From: Metabacillus litoralis
Lineage (GTDB): Bacteria; Bacillota; Bacilli; Bacillales; Bacillaceae
DNA length: 64,000 bases
Assembly: GCF_007994985.1 (NCBI RefSeq)
Contig: NZ_VOQF01000001.1
Location: 372,001-436,000, forward strand
Direction of reading: 5' to 3'
This document shows, piece by piece, positions 25,653 to 35,948 of the stretch (positions are counted from its first letter, which is position 1; each line of letters begins with the position of its first letter). The notes below the pieces were generated by a model. The model saw nothing but the letters and a program-made list of their open reading frames with translations. It searched no databases and was not told where the DNA came from. The translations under genes and the position numbers were made by a program.

Positions 25653-26047
25653 ATTGATCACCTTTTTTTCGAAAAGTTTTATATTATTACCTTTCGACAA
25701 AAGTTTAAAATTCCTTCTTCTATGGGAATGATTAATTTTACTTCGTCCTATAAGTCTTTTCCTAACACTTGTTAAGTTTCTTGATATGTATTAAAATCCC
25801 TATTGTTTGTCATGCTTTCCTCTTTCACTTTTCTTAGAAAATTAAGACAATACCTAATAATTTCTGTGAAGTATTAAAACTGTTGTATTATATTTACTAT
25901 TAATATAGTTACATACCCAGGAATGTGGAAGACTGGAACACGTAAAAATTAGGATTTATAAAAAACTAACTGTTGGGCATTCTAAATCATGAGCATCTCA
26001 TCGGTGCTCACAGTTCCTAAAAAATCATTCAAAAGGGGTGTTGTACG
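25653..26047. other. Divergent intergenic region, iron dehydrogenase / SASP
   Basis: About 395 AT-rich bases carrying the promoters of both genes. On the plus strand, a small hairpin GAGCA/TGCTC lies in the SASP leader near 25987-26010. I could not place a sigma-54 site or an unambiguous SigG promoter here. Confidence 0.4.
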
Positions 26048-26239
26048 ATGGCAAGACAAAAATTGTTAGTGCCTGGTGCAGAAAATGCTCTAAATTCCAT
26101 GAAAGAGGAAATTGCGAATGAATTAGGAGTTGAACTAGGTGCCGATACGACAGCTCGCGCTAATGGATCTGTTGGTGGAGAAATGACCAAACGCTTAGTT
26201 GCGTTAGGTGAAAGCCAGCTGCAGAATCAGAAGCAATAA
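26048..26239 (+). CDS. Alpha/beta-type small acid-soluble spore protein
   Basis: A 63-residue DNA-binding spore protein: [18 protein letters not shown], then the GPR protease region [28 protein letters not shown] and a Gln-rich tail. These proteins coat spore DNA in an A-like form and give UV and heat resistance, then are degraded at germination. The ATG follows AAAAGGGGTG. It should be expressed in the forespore (SigG), although the promoter was not located. It has its own terminator. Confidence 0.96.
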   Translation: MARQKLLVPGAENALNSMKEEIANELGVELGADTTARANGSVGGEMTKRLVALGESQLQNQKQ

Positions 26240-26243
26240 ATGA

Positions 26244-26280
26244 AAAACCAGGAAGCTAAATAAAGCTCCTGGTTTTTCTT
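26244..26280 (+). terminator. Terminator of the SASP gene
   Basis: ACCAGGAAGCT pairs with AGCTCCTGGT around a short loop and is followed by TTTTTCTTTC. It starts just after the stop codon. Confidence 0.85.
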
Positions 26281-26406
26281 TCGGTTTAGTTTTTTAAAGC
26301 ATTTTTTTAAAATAATATTAATCAACTTAAATTCCGAGTTATTACTGAACAACAGACCCGATACTGACTTTGTCGTGCATATTTTCTGTAGAATACTACA
26401 ACAATT

Positions 26407-26703
26407 TTAAGGCATCAGTTCTTTGTAAACTTCATCATATTTTTTAACTAATTCAAAATCGAGTTCCGTTATCCCTTTTGCTCTCCACGAAAATAATCTA
26501 ATGGTGACAAGTTTATAGTCAATTGATATAAATGGATGGTGGTTTAGTTCTTCAGAAAGATTTGCTATTTTCTGTACAAATTCTACTCCTATTAAATAAT
26601 CCTGAAATCGATATTTCTTCTCCAGCCACTTATCATTAGCGAGCTTCCACCCCTCTATTAACTTCAAGAGTTCATCAATTTGTATATCTGATAATTTTTG
26701 CAT
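26407..26703 (-). CDS. phhB: 4a-hydroxytetrahydrobiopterin dehydratase
   Basis: A protein of about 98 residues of the pterin-4a-carbinolamine dehydratase family. The active-site signature is [22 protein letters not shown], followed by [14 protein letters not shown]. It dehydrates 4a-hydroxytetrahydropterin during aromatic amino-acid hydroxylation; no hydroxylase gene is nearby. Three in-frame ATGs compete: those at 26715 and 26712 sit directly on the AGGAG, so 26703 is chosen although its spacing is long (12). Confidence 0.88.
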   Translation of the reverse strand: MQKLSDIQIDELLKLIEGWKLANDKWLEKKYRFQDYLIGVEFVQKIANLSEELNHHPFISIDYKLVTIRLFSWRAKGITELDFELVKKYDEVYKELMP

Positions 26704-26820
26704 AAAATACATCATCTCCTAAGATAGATTGTTCAACCATCAGTTCTTGTATAATAAATACAACAGCTTTATTGTTTTCCCTTTTTTGATTATGTCAACT
26801 ATTACAACCAATTTTATCAT

Positions 26821-26855
26821 AAAAAAAAACCTCTGAACCTAATCGTATCCAGAGG
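26821..26855 (-). terminator. Terminator of the aromatic-acid activation cluster
   Basis: CCTCTG/CAGAGG stem with a 14-base loop followed on the minus strand by nine T. It is ten bases after the stop at 26865. Confidence 0.8.
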
Positions 26856-26864
26856 CTGTAACTT

Positions 26865-28109
26865 TTAGTCTAAACTATTAAGAATATAATCAAGCTCTAG
26901 TTCAGTTAACATATAATTTGGTTTCCCTTTCATACCAAATGACAAAGGTTCCTGACGATCATAAAGTGCACCTTTCTGAATATAATAAATCTTAATTTCT
27001 ACACCATATTGATCTTGAAGAAAATCTAAATATTCACAAGCTACTTTATCAGTTGTACTCTCTCTTTCTATTACAATATACAAAACATGATCACGAGCTC
27101 TAGCAGCCCAGAATTTACGACTAGAAAGCGGTGAGATTATTTCTTCTAAATCCCATATATCAAATTGGCGATTTTTCACCCTCCATTGGAGCTCTTTTCT
27201 TCCATGAATCTCGTATATTGATTTACCACATCTACATAGATCTTCAGAAACCCTTACAGTATCACCAGTAAGATATCTGATCATTGGTGTAGCAGGTTTA
27301 TTTAATGTTGTGATCACTAAATTTCCAATTTCACCTGGCTTTGTTGATGTTGTTAAATCCTCGTTCAACACCTCTATATAAAAATCTTCATGTGCAGGGT
27401 GAAGATGATGATATTCACAATCGACCATAATCGTACCTGTTTCAGTCATACCATAGTTGTCAAAAACCGGTACACCCCATAGTTCCTCTATTAAATTTCT
27501 TCTAAAAGAGGTTATTGGCTCACCTGCTGTACAGATAGCTCGAAGGTTAGGAAAACTCACTTTAGGATCTAAACCTTGAGAAACTGCAACCTCTGCAAGC
27601 ATGATAGCATGAAGTGACATACAGGCAAGGATTGTTGTTTCACATTTTATTAATAATTCAATAACACGAGACATCGGCGTTATACTTGTTCTACTATCTG
27701 CCGGGATAATACATGTTTTATTGCTTTTTCCTGTTTCATGCATCGTATGAGCAATAATTGACATAGCATAAGGAAATCTCACAATCATTGTATCGTACCT
27801 TGAAAATAATACAGCTGTTTCATTTGTTCGATTAACAATACGATTTAAATCTCCTTCAGAAAACCATATAGATATAGGGTTGCCCGTCGTACCTGATGAT
27901 TCATGATATTGAACAATCTCTTCCTTTGCTGCAGCTAAGAGGCCAAAAGGAGAATGATTCCGCAAATCATTTTTTGTTAAAAAAGGAATCTCTTTAAAAT
28001 CCTCTAACTTCTCTATCCGTTTCTGTAATAGGTGGTTATGATAAAATGTGGATGTTTTTGCGTGTTCAATCGCCTCTTGTAGTTTCATAATAAGTTCTTG
28101 TTCTGCCAT
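26865..28109 (-). CDS. PaaK-like adenylate-forming enzyme 2
   Basis: A 414-residue member of the phenylacetate-CoA ligase group of ANL enzymes. The phosphate loop is YHESSGTTGNPISIW (about residue 70), A5 is FDNYGMTETGTIM, and the zinc or turn cysteines are in DLCRCGKSIYEIHGRKEL. The extreme C-terminal domain is reduced and ends GMKGKPNYML rather than with a clear A10 lysine motif, so thioester formation is not assured. The ATG at 28109 follows AAAAGGGTG. It follows the sister gene by about 40 bases. Confidence 0.8.
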   Translation of the reverse strand: MAEQELIMKLQEAIEHAKTSTFYHNHLLQKRIEKLEDFKEIPFLTKNDLRNHSPFGLLAAAKEEIVQYHESSGTTGNPISIWFSEGDLNRIVNRTNETAVLFSRYDTMIVRFPYAMSIIAHTMHETGKSNKTCIIPADSRTSITPMSRVIELLIKCETTILACMSLHAIMLAEVAVSQGLDPKVSFPNLRAICTAGEPITSFRRNLIEELWGVPVFDNYGMTETGTIMVDCEYHHLHPAHEDFYIEVLNEDLTTSTKPGEIGNLVITTLNKPATPMIRYLTGDTVRVSEDLCRCGKSIYEIHGRKELQWRVKNRQFDIWDLEEIISPLSSRKFWAARARDHVLYIVIERESTTDKVACEYLDFLQDQYGVEIKIYYIQKGALYDRQEPLSFGMKGKPNYMLTELELDYILNSLD

Positions 28110-28150
28110 TACAAACACCCTTTTATTTAAACTTAGAGCTTTGTTAATAC

Positions 28151-29488
28151 TTATTCATAAACAACGCGAATTGTCTTACCTTGTGGACGTGGTAATTTTT
28201 CCATAAATTCAAATGTGAAAGGAATACCAGTTGAATATTCCATCTTACTAGCTAGAGAATCAGCTAGCTCTTCAGATGGCTCAACATCACTAGCTAATTC
28301 ACATCGAACATGAATTTCTTCGTTATCTTCCTCTGGATCAATAACGAACTCATACCAGTTTCCTACTTCTGGCTGACTCATCAAAAATTCTTCAAGATAA
28401 AAAGGAGAAAACGATGTTCCATTATACTTAATTTGATCCCGTACTCTACCTCTTAAATGGAATTTAGGTAATGTTACACCACATTCACATTGTTCTGTTT
28501 CAATATAGCCTAAGTCACCTGTTCGAAAGCGAATAATTGGAGCATCATAACGTAGCATACTAGTAATGACTATTTCGCCAATTTCACCTGGCTCTAGTAC
28601 TTCACCTGTGTTCGGATCAATAATCTCCATATAAACATGTGCTTCAGTAAGATGGTAACCACTATGATCATCACATTCGATTCCAAGTACACCACATTCT
28701 AATGAACCATAGAAAAAGTTTGCAGTAGCACCGAATATCTTTTCAACTCTTCTACGAAAAGCCGGTGAGCACCCTTCACCTGTTAAATAAACATATTTTA
28801 AATTTAAGCTTTTAAAATCGAAATTCTGTTTTTCTGCTTCTTCAGCAAGCATGATTGCCCATGATGGACTTGTAATGATAACATTAGGTTGTAAGTCTCT
28901 AATCATTTTTAGTGTTTTTTCCGGTGTTGAATATGCCCCACCTTTACCAGCAGGAATAACCGTTGCATTACAACCTTCCATAAATGTTTTATGAAAAGCT
29001 AACCCAGCAGCACTCATTTCATAAGGTAAGCCATTTAAACAAACATCTGGGGGATCTATTGGAAAAAGCTTAGGATATCTTGGAGCTAAATCATGTAAAT
29101 AGTAATCATTCCACGTGTAAAGCATATAAATTTCTTCTCCGCCAGTTGTGCCAGTAGATACCTGAACCAGTGCAATTTCTTCTTTTTCACATGTTAATAA
29201 AACATAGGGATTTCCTCGAAGATCTTCCTTTGTTAAAAAGGGCATGTTTTGAATATCTTCTAATGTTTTGAAAGTATTAGGTGTTAATTCTGCTTCATCC
29301 ATTTTTGCCCGGTACATTTCATTATTTGTATAAGCACGTTTTAATATTTCCTTTAATGAATCTAACTGATATTGTCTAACCTTCTCTGGTGTCATAGAAT
29401 CTGGATGGAGTGAATTAGAGGCGAAATATCTTGAAATTGGCATTGGCTTTTTTAACTTGCTAATCTTTTCTTCAAATTTAGATGTCAT
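28151..29488 (-). CDS. PaaK-like adenylate-forming enzyme 1
   Basis: A 445-residue phenylacetate-CoA ligase homologue. Key motifs are VSTGTTGGEEIYM (P-loop), FYGSLECGVLGIECDD (A5 region), RFRTGDLGYIETEQCECG (A7) and LRGRVRDQIKYNG (A8), with the A10-type LPRPQGKTIRVVYE at the end. It should activate an aryl or acyl acid as adenylate and perhaps as CoA ester. The start follows AGGAGG. Its place after a chorismate-lyase-like gene suggests a hydroxybenzoate-type substrate, which is inference. Confidence 0.82.
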   Translation of the reverse strand: MTSKFEEKISKLKKPMPISRYFASNSLHPDSMTPEKVRQYQLDSLKEILKRAYTNNEMYRAKMDEAELTPNTFKTLEDIQNMPFLTKEDLRGNPYVLLTCEKEEIALVQVSTGTTGGEEIYMLYTWNDYYLHDLAPRYPKLFPIDPPDVCLNGLPYEMSAAGLAFHKTFMEGCNATVIPAGKGGAYSTPEKTLKMIRDLQPNVIITSPSWAIMLAEEAEKQNFDFKSLNLKYVYLTGEGCSPAFRRRVEKIFGATANFFYGSLECGVLGIECDDHSGYHLTEAHVYMEIIDPNTGEVLEPGEIGEIVITSMLRYDAPIIRFRTGDLGYIETEQCECGVTLPKFHLRGRVRDQIKYNGTSFSPFYLEEFLMSQPEVGNWYEFVIDPEEDNEEIHVRCELASDVEPSEELADSLASKMEYSTGIPFTFEFMEKLPRPQGKTIRVVYE

Positions 29489-29653
29489 ACTTTTTCTTCC
29501 TCCTGATATTCTCTTAATTTCAAAATAAGCACACTAGATAAGCAAAAATAACTAACTTTTAGATAAAATATGTGATAATAGAGTAAAAAGTGATAGAGAT
29601 CATGAAAATCTAGTAAAAAGCCTAATAGACTATAAAACTACTTCACTTTAAAA

Positions 29654-30268
29654 TCAATTCTTTCCGCTAAATATTTCGGGATTAAAATACTCAATAATAC
29701 TGAATCCTGGTACTGCAAAATTATCAAAATAAATATCATATTTCTTAAAAGGGATAGGGAGATTTTTTGAATGAAACAGTATACGAACTGATTTTTGAAA
29801 ATGATTTGTCATCTCAGCATCTTTTGTAAACCCACAGCTTGTGATCAATCGACTAGTTTTGATGTTTAGTTGATTTAAATAATGACCTATACCCTTCCTT
29901 TTCCATATCATGTTGTAATAAAAAGATCTTGGAATATACTTAGGAAAAAGACGGACAAAATTTTGTGATACAATTAGATTTTTTTGAGGATCAATCATGA
30001 CACTTTCTCTGTACAAAGTGATATCTTCTATCTCTTTATCAATTTCGTATCTCTGACATAAAACTTTAATTGATAGCGGATTCCCTAGTAATTCCTCTAG
30101 CATATCTGTCGTTTTCTCATTAGATTCCAATAACCGATCCACATGATAATCAAATTCCATGCTTTGGTCTTTATTTATATATTTACAATCTATCCCGTTC
30201 ACCTCCTTGTAAGCCACACACTGGTATATATATGTGTTCAATTGAACTCGGCTTGGATAATTCAACAC
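29654..30268 (-). CDS. Chorismate-lyase-like protein (DUF98/UbiC-type fold)
   Basis: A frame of up to 204 residues without a helix-turn-helix. The core resembles the chorismate lyase family: TTDMLEELLGNPLSIKVLCQ, ESVMIDPQKNL, LFPKYIPRSF, then KGIGHYLNQLNIKTSR and a last strand KKYDIYFDNFAV. Such enzymes release pyruvate from chorismate to give 4-hydroxybenzoate. The GTG at 30268 has a poor ribosome site, yet a near-perfect AAGGAGGTG lies inside the frame at about 30208 with no ATG/GTG/TTG at normal spacing, so the real start is unresolved. It precedes the two PaaK-like genes on the same strand. Confidence 0.5.
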   Translation of the reverse strand: MLNYPSRVQLNTYIYQCVAYKEVNGIDCKYINKDQSMEFDYHVDRLLESNEKTTDMLEELLGNPLSIKVLCQRYEIDKEIEDITLYRESVMIDPQKNLIVSQNFVRLFPKYIPRSFYYNMIWKRKGIGHYLNQLNIKTSRLITSCGFTKDAEMTNHFQKSVRILFHSKNLPIPFKKYDIYFDNFAVPGFSIIEYFNPEIFSGKN

Positions 30269-30296
30269 TTTTTATAAAAATTAAGTCATCATCCTA

Positions 30297-30335
30297 TCAA
30301 AAAATCCCCTCCAAAATTTCGGAGGGGATTTTTTT
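30297..30335. terminator. Strong terminator of the coat gene pair
   Basis: AATCCCCTCC/GGAGGGGATT with an 8-base loop is flanked by A and T runs, so it could work in either direction. It begins at the stop codon of the CotF-like gene. Confidence 0.9.
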
Positions 30336-30588
30336 AGCTACGTTGTGAAAATTGTTGTTTCACTTGTTGAATATCTTGTTCTTCTGCTTGAGAAGCTGGT
30401 GTATAGTAATTATGCAAAAGAGCTGCTTGATAAAGCTCCCATTGCTTTTGTTCGTCAGCGTTGCGGATTTGAATAAGTGTATTTCTTAATGCCTGATTAT
30501 CACATTGTGAGATAATTTGAGCATATGTAGCTAAGCTAGAGTTCAAATCTGATAAATAATCTGACACCATATCTTTTTCTGTTAACAT
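30334..30588 (-). CDS. Spore coat protein, CotF family
   Basis: An 84-residue helical protein: MLTEKDMVSDYLSDLNSSL, then ATYAQIISQCDNQALRNTL and a tail rich in Gln (EEQDIQQVKQQFSQRS). This is the CotF-domain pattern of B. subtilis CotF, YraF and YraD, which are mother-cell coat proteins. AGGAGG precedes the ATG. It lies 12 bases after its smaller partner and the two form one unit. Confidence 0.88.
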   Translation of the reverse strand: MLTEKDMVSDYLSDLNSSLATYAQIISQCDNQALRNTLIQIRNADEQKQWELYQAALLHNYYTPASQAEEQDIQQVKQQFSQRS

Positions 30589-30600
30589 CCAAAAAACCTC

Positions 30601-30786
30601 CTATCCTAAATATGTCATTAGTTGTTGTTTCGTTTGTCTTGCACTATTTGCATGGTTTTGTAACATAGATTTAATTTGTGGATCTGTACATTGCTGTGCA
30701 AATGTATCTAATTTAGTTGCACATGTTTCATGTCCTCCTATTAAATGACGAAGGTTTTGTAGTTCTAGTTCGTTTAAATTTGCCAA
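30601..30786 (-). CDS. Small spore coat-associated protein (YraG-like)
   Basis: A 61-residue helical protein beginning MANLNELELQNLRHLIGGHE and ending NSARQTKQQLMTYLG. It looks like the N-terminal companion of CotF-type proteins found next to them in bacilli. The start is a TTG seven bases after AAAGGAGGG. First gene of the coat pair. Expression in the mother cell is expected from the family, though I could not assign the promoter class. Confidence 0.78.
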   Translation of the reverse strand: MANLNELELQNLRHLIGGHETCATKLDTFAQQCTDPQIKSMLQNHANSARQTKQQLMTYLG

Positions 30787-31034
30787 TAGAATTCCCTCCT
30801 TTCTTATACAAACAATACTATTTGTTCAACTGTAATTTTTTATCCTTTTCTTATGACGGTATTCTATTTGTTTTTTGTTAAGTATTTGTAAATAGAAAGG
30901 ATTTTTAGATTTTGTGTCGAATTATATTTCATTAACCATAAATGGTTTTATATTGTGTAAAGCTACTGAACCTCCAAACAACTATTTATAGATACCTAAC
31001 TAATATATTTCTCAATGAAAGTCAGGTTGAATAT

Positions 31035-32264
31035 ATGTTATATGAATTAATTCTAAATTTACTATTTATTTTAGTCGGTATTTTTGTACACCATATATGG
31101 GCAGAGAAAACAGGTCATTATCAAAGCAAAATGATCATCTCTGTCGTTTTCTCAATTACGATTGGCCTTTGTATAATATTTCGTTTTCATGAATCATTTT
31201 TACATGATTTAAAATTTATTCCATTTATTATAGGTGGACTATATGGTGGGATATTTGTAGCAGCTATATTATTTTCATTTATCGTCTTATTTACAATTTT
31301 CATCTATGGATTCACTGGCTCTATTGGAACGATAATGATCATTTTCGTCATACTTGGGTTAGCATGTGGACTTATCTCCAAGAAGTTTATAGACTCAAAA
31401 TTATCTGAAAAACTTACCATCATGACATGCATTGCCTTTATTTTCACAGTCATAATGTTTTTATGGAGGCAAAATGAAGAAACTAGCATAGTTCATACTC
31501 TCTTATATTTAAATTTCCCAGCGTTATCTATGTTTGTTATAGGATATATAATGGAATCTATAAGGGGGACAATTCTATTAAGACAACAGATCGCTAAATC
31601 CGAGAAATCAGAAATCGTTAGCCAACTGGCTGCCAGTGTATCTCATGAAGTGCGAAATCCCCTTACTGTAACAAGGGGTTTTCTTCAACTTGTGTTAGAG
31701 GATGACGAGCTTCCTCAAGAGAAAAGAAAGAGCTACATTAAACTAGCTATTGATGAATTAGACACTGCATCAAATATCATTAACGACTATTTAACGTTTG
31801 CAAAGCCTGCTCCAACAAATTGGGAACTACTTGACATTGAGGTCCAATTAAATCAGATTGAGGATATTATTTTAACATATGCTAACATGAATTCTGTCAG
31901 CCTCGATACAGAATTTGCATCTTGTATTATCCAAGGAAATAAGCAACAATTTCATCAATGTCTCTTAAATATCACCAAAAATTGTATTGAAGCTATGCCA
32001 AATGGTGGAGTTTTATCAATCTATACATCAATATTTCAGCATCATGTGTTAATCCAAATTTCTGATACAGGAGTTGGAATGACTGAAGAACAAATTAATC
32101 GAATTGGAGAGCCCTATTTTTCAACAAAAGAAAAAGGCACCGGTTTAGGAATGATGGTTGTATTTAGTATTGTTAAAGCTATGAAAGGTACAATCTCAAT
32201 TCAAAGTAAAGTAGGTTATGGTACTAAAATATCACTTAGATTTCCAATTGCCATACCTAAATAA
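31035..32264 (+). CDS. Membrane sensor histidine kinase, KinB-like
   Basis: A 409-residue kinase with about six membrane helices in the first 190 residues (5TM-5TMR_LYT pattern), then HisKA with the phospho-accepting His in SVSHEVRNPLTVTRGFLQL and a HATPase domain (NITKNCIEAMPNGG, DTGVGM, GTGLGMMVV). This layout and the H-box wording are those of KinB and related kinases that feed the sporulation phosphorelay. No response regulator is adjacent, as expected for phosphorelay kinases. The ATG at 31035 follows AGTCAGGTTG; the earlier open frame lacks a ribosome site. Confidence 0.82.
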   Translation: MLYELILNLLFILVGIFVHHIWAEKTGHYQSKMIISVVFSITIGLCIIFRFHESFLHDLKFIPFIIGGLYGGIFVAAILFSFIVLFTIFIYGFTGSIGTIMIIFVILGLACGLISKKFIDSKLSEKLTIMTCIAFIFTVIMFLWRQNEETSIVHTLLYLNFPALSMFVIGYIMESIRGTILLRQQIAKSEKSEIVSQLAASVSHEVRNPLTVTRGFLQLVLEDDELPQEKRKSYIKLAIDELDTASNIINDYLTFAKPAPTNWELLDIEVQLNQIEDIILTYANMNSVSLDTEFASCIIQGNKQQFHQCLLNITKNCIEAMPNGGVLSIYTSIFQHHVLIQISDTGVGMTEEQINRIGEPYFSTKEKGTGLGMMVVFSIVKAMKGTISIQSKVGYGTKISLRFPIAIPK

Positions 32265-32415
32265 GAAGTCAAAGCACCACAATTAAAGATAAATCATCCA
32301 ATTCTCTTTATGATTAGTTGGAAAAATAAATGAGTTAAAGATTTATCTGTAGCTCAATCTCTATGAATTAACATGTTTAAAATGTAATGAAATATATACA
32401 CACACTACTTATATA

Positions 32416-32589
32416 AAGGCTCTTTTCTGAAAGATTGTTGCTATGTAACCAAAATACCAAAATATGCAGTATAAATAGTGTATTTTCGCACATAAGGCTA
32501 CTATTTTATGAAGAAAAGATGCCACTAGACTTAATACAATGATGATTTCTTCAGGTATTTATAAGCAACAAAGTTTGCGAAAATAGCTT
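32416..32589. repeat. MITE-like repeat, family C (C1)
   Basis: A 174-bp non-coding segment with imperfect inverted ends. The left end is AAGGCTCTTTTCTGAAAGATTGTTGCT and the right end, inverted, reads AAGCTATTTTCGCAAACTTTGTTGCT. The interior is AT-rich. A weaker relative is at about 62128-62205. No target duplication is obvious. Confidence 0.55.
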
Positions 32590-32623
32590 AAAAAAAACCG
32601 ATTCCCTTGATAAAGAGTCTCGG
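32590..32623 (-). terminator. Possible terminator downstream of amylase and permease remnant
   Basis: An imperfect stem (CCGA.../...TCGG with further pairs) is followed on the minus strand by eight T. It lies at the edge of repeat C1, about 290 bases past the amylase stop, and would have served the original permease gene. Confidence 0.45.
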
Positions 32624-32639
32624 CTCCATAAAAAATTGA

Positions 32640-34469
<1,830 letters not shown>

Positions 34470-34489
34470 TTAAATATGATACTCGCAAG

Positions 34490-34503
34490 AGCAAACGCTT
34501 TCA
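34490..34503. promoter_or_regulatory. cre-like site 1 upstream of amylase
   Basis: AGCAAACGCTTTCA (TGAAAGCGTTTGCT on the minus strand) matches the CcpA consensus except for the last base. It is about 40 bases before the amylase start. Confidence 0.7.
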
Positions 34504-34567
34504 TAAATAGATGACATAAAGAATGGTTTCCGACGTTCTCCCTCCCTACTGAATTAAGTTTTAAATG

Positions 34568-34581
34568 CAAGCGTTTTCACA
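34568..34581. promoter_or_regulatory. cre site 2 upstream of amylase
   Basis: TGCAAGCGTTTTCA is a full match to the CcpA operator consensus. Together with the site at 34490 it brackets the likely amylase promoter, giving strong catabolite repression. The remaining gap up to 34950 shows no other feature. Confidence 0.75.
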
Positions 34582-34950
34582 AATGAGTATATCATGAACA
34601 ATGTCAAAATATTCCGAATTTAACATAAACAGATACATTATCCTATACATCTATTTATTTATTAGTTCTAATGAAATAGGATTTTAATATAAAGCGAATT
34701 CAAACCTTAGGATAAAATACGGTTGTTTTTACTAAGTTATTATTTAATAATTATTGGGATAAAAAAACTCTTCAGCTAAATTTTATAAAAAAATTTCAAA
34801 AGAAAAACAGTCAAGGTAAAACATTACAAAGACTGTGTTTTTTGTAGTATTCACTTTTCACTTGCTCAATTTTATTAGGAAAGGAACTCTATTCGGAGAA
34901 TTTATAAACCATCCTCTATGTATAAGAAAAAAGGATGGTATTATGGGATA

Positions 34951-35100
34951 TTAGATTCTAAATTCACTGTTCTTCACAGGAGTAACAACAGCATATAAAT
35001 TTTCTGTACAATCAGAAACATTGTACTCTATAACTTTTGAGCCCATAATAATCTGACTGATTTTCTTATCTGTTGCAGATTTAACGCTAATTTCTCTCAT
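34951..35100 (-). CDS. Small protein of unknown function (49 aa)
   Basis: The frame reads MREISVKSATDKKISQIIMG, then SKVIEYNVSDCTENLYAVV and TPVKNSEFRI. The ATG follows AGAAAGGAAGTGAG, a strong ribosome site at correct spacing. The sequence has ordinary composition and one cysteine, and no membrane segment. I do not recognise a family. It stands alone between amylase and spoVIF. Confidence 0.55.
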   Translation of the reverse strand: MREISVKSATDKKISQIIMGSKVIEYNVSDCTENLYAVVTPVKNSEFRI

Positions 35101-35298
35101 TTTTCTCACTTCCTTTCTAAAACAATCTCACACAAGGTTTAATTTATGTATAATAAGAAAATGTGTGATAACTATTTTCAAAAATATTTTAGTTACGTCT
35201 ACAAAAAGAAGAAGACTGTCTAAGTATTAAACTAGTCTTCAACATTTATTTAATATCATATTGTAAATAGCATTGGTAAAAACAGTGTCATCTTATTT

Positions 35299-35556
35299 TC
35301 ATGATCCAAGATTCATCTTATTTAAAAACTTCGAAAGCTCCTTGGGAACTTTGTTATTTAATACCGTGTGAACAATACTTTCTTTCATTTCTTCATTAAC
35401 AGGGCCTTTAGAAAATACAGATAATTTACTAACAATATTTCGTACAGCTTCTTCATCTTTAATTTTAGATTTTTCAATTGAGTTTATAACATGCATAACA
35501 TCACTCATTGTTAAACCTGTTTTCTTTTCAAGCTTACTTAATAGTTTTGGGTCCAT
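35299..35556 (-). CDS. Stage VI sporulation protein F family
   Basis: An 85-residue helical protein beginning MDPKLLSKLEKKTGLTMSDVMHVI and continuing DEEAVRNIVSKLS, then PVNEEMKESIVHTVLNNKVP. The pattern LEKKTGxxMxDVxxxxNS...DExxVRxxI is that of SpoVIF (YjcC), needed for late coat assembly in B. subtilis. The ATG at 35556 follows AAGGAGGAAATGG; the frame runs 11 codons further upstream without support. Expected to be mother-cell (SigK) expressed. Confidence 0.82.
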   Translation of the reverse strand: MDPKLLSKLEKKTGLTMSDVMHVINSIEKSKIKDEEAVRNIVSKLSVFSKGPVNEEMKESIVHTVLNNKVPKELSKFLNKMNLGS

Positions 35557-35828
35557 TCCATTTCCTCCTTCCATATAAGCTTCGATCAATAAACATCATA
35601 TGGTGTTTTGAATAGCAATGTATCCTCAACTATCACTACCTATTTAAAAAATCCACTATACACACATAAATTAAACTATCAAAACCCAATCAAAAATGTT
35701 CTATAAGAATAGATTATGTTATGAAGATTTGTTAGTAAAAAATTCATACTATTTCTTTTTATAGAATTTTTTCTTCTACTAAAGAAAATTAATTTTTAGA
35801 TTATTATCCATTGAGAGGAGTGAAAAGC

Positions 35829-35948
35829 TTGCCATTCTTTGGACCAGCTTTTGGTCGCAGACGATTCGGCTTAAGACGTGGATTCGGCCCAGGTTATAGA
35901 TTTCGTAGAGGTTATAGATTACGTCGGGGCATATTTCGACGTTTTTAA
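35829..35948 (+). CDS. Small Arg/Gly/Phe-rich protein (39 aa)
   Basis: The frame starts at a TTG six bases after GAGGAGTG and encodes MPFFGPAFGRRRFGLRRGFG followed by PGYRFRRGYRLRRGIFRRF. About a third of residues are arginine, with repeated RRG/RRF units. Very basic, aromatic small proteins of this kind occur among spore-coat and spore-core proteins of bacilli. The strong ribosome site and a weak hairpin after the stop support expression. No family assignment. Confidence 0.5.
   Translation: MPFFGPAFGRRRFGLRRGFGPGYRFRRGYRLRRGIFRRF

Noticed and set aside
25740-26040. Second sigma-54 promoter for the iron-type dehydrogenase operon
   Set aside because: No GG-N10-GC core with the TGGCAC...TTGC context was found on the minus strand.
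30837-30905. SigG- or SigK-like promoter elements upstream of the coat gene pair
   Set aside because: Several AT-rich partial matches exist, but none had both elements at acceptable spacing.
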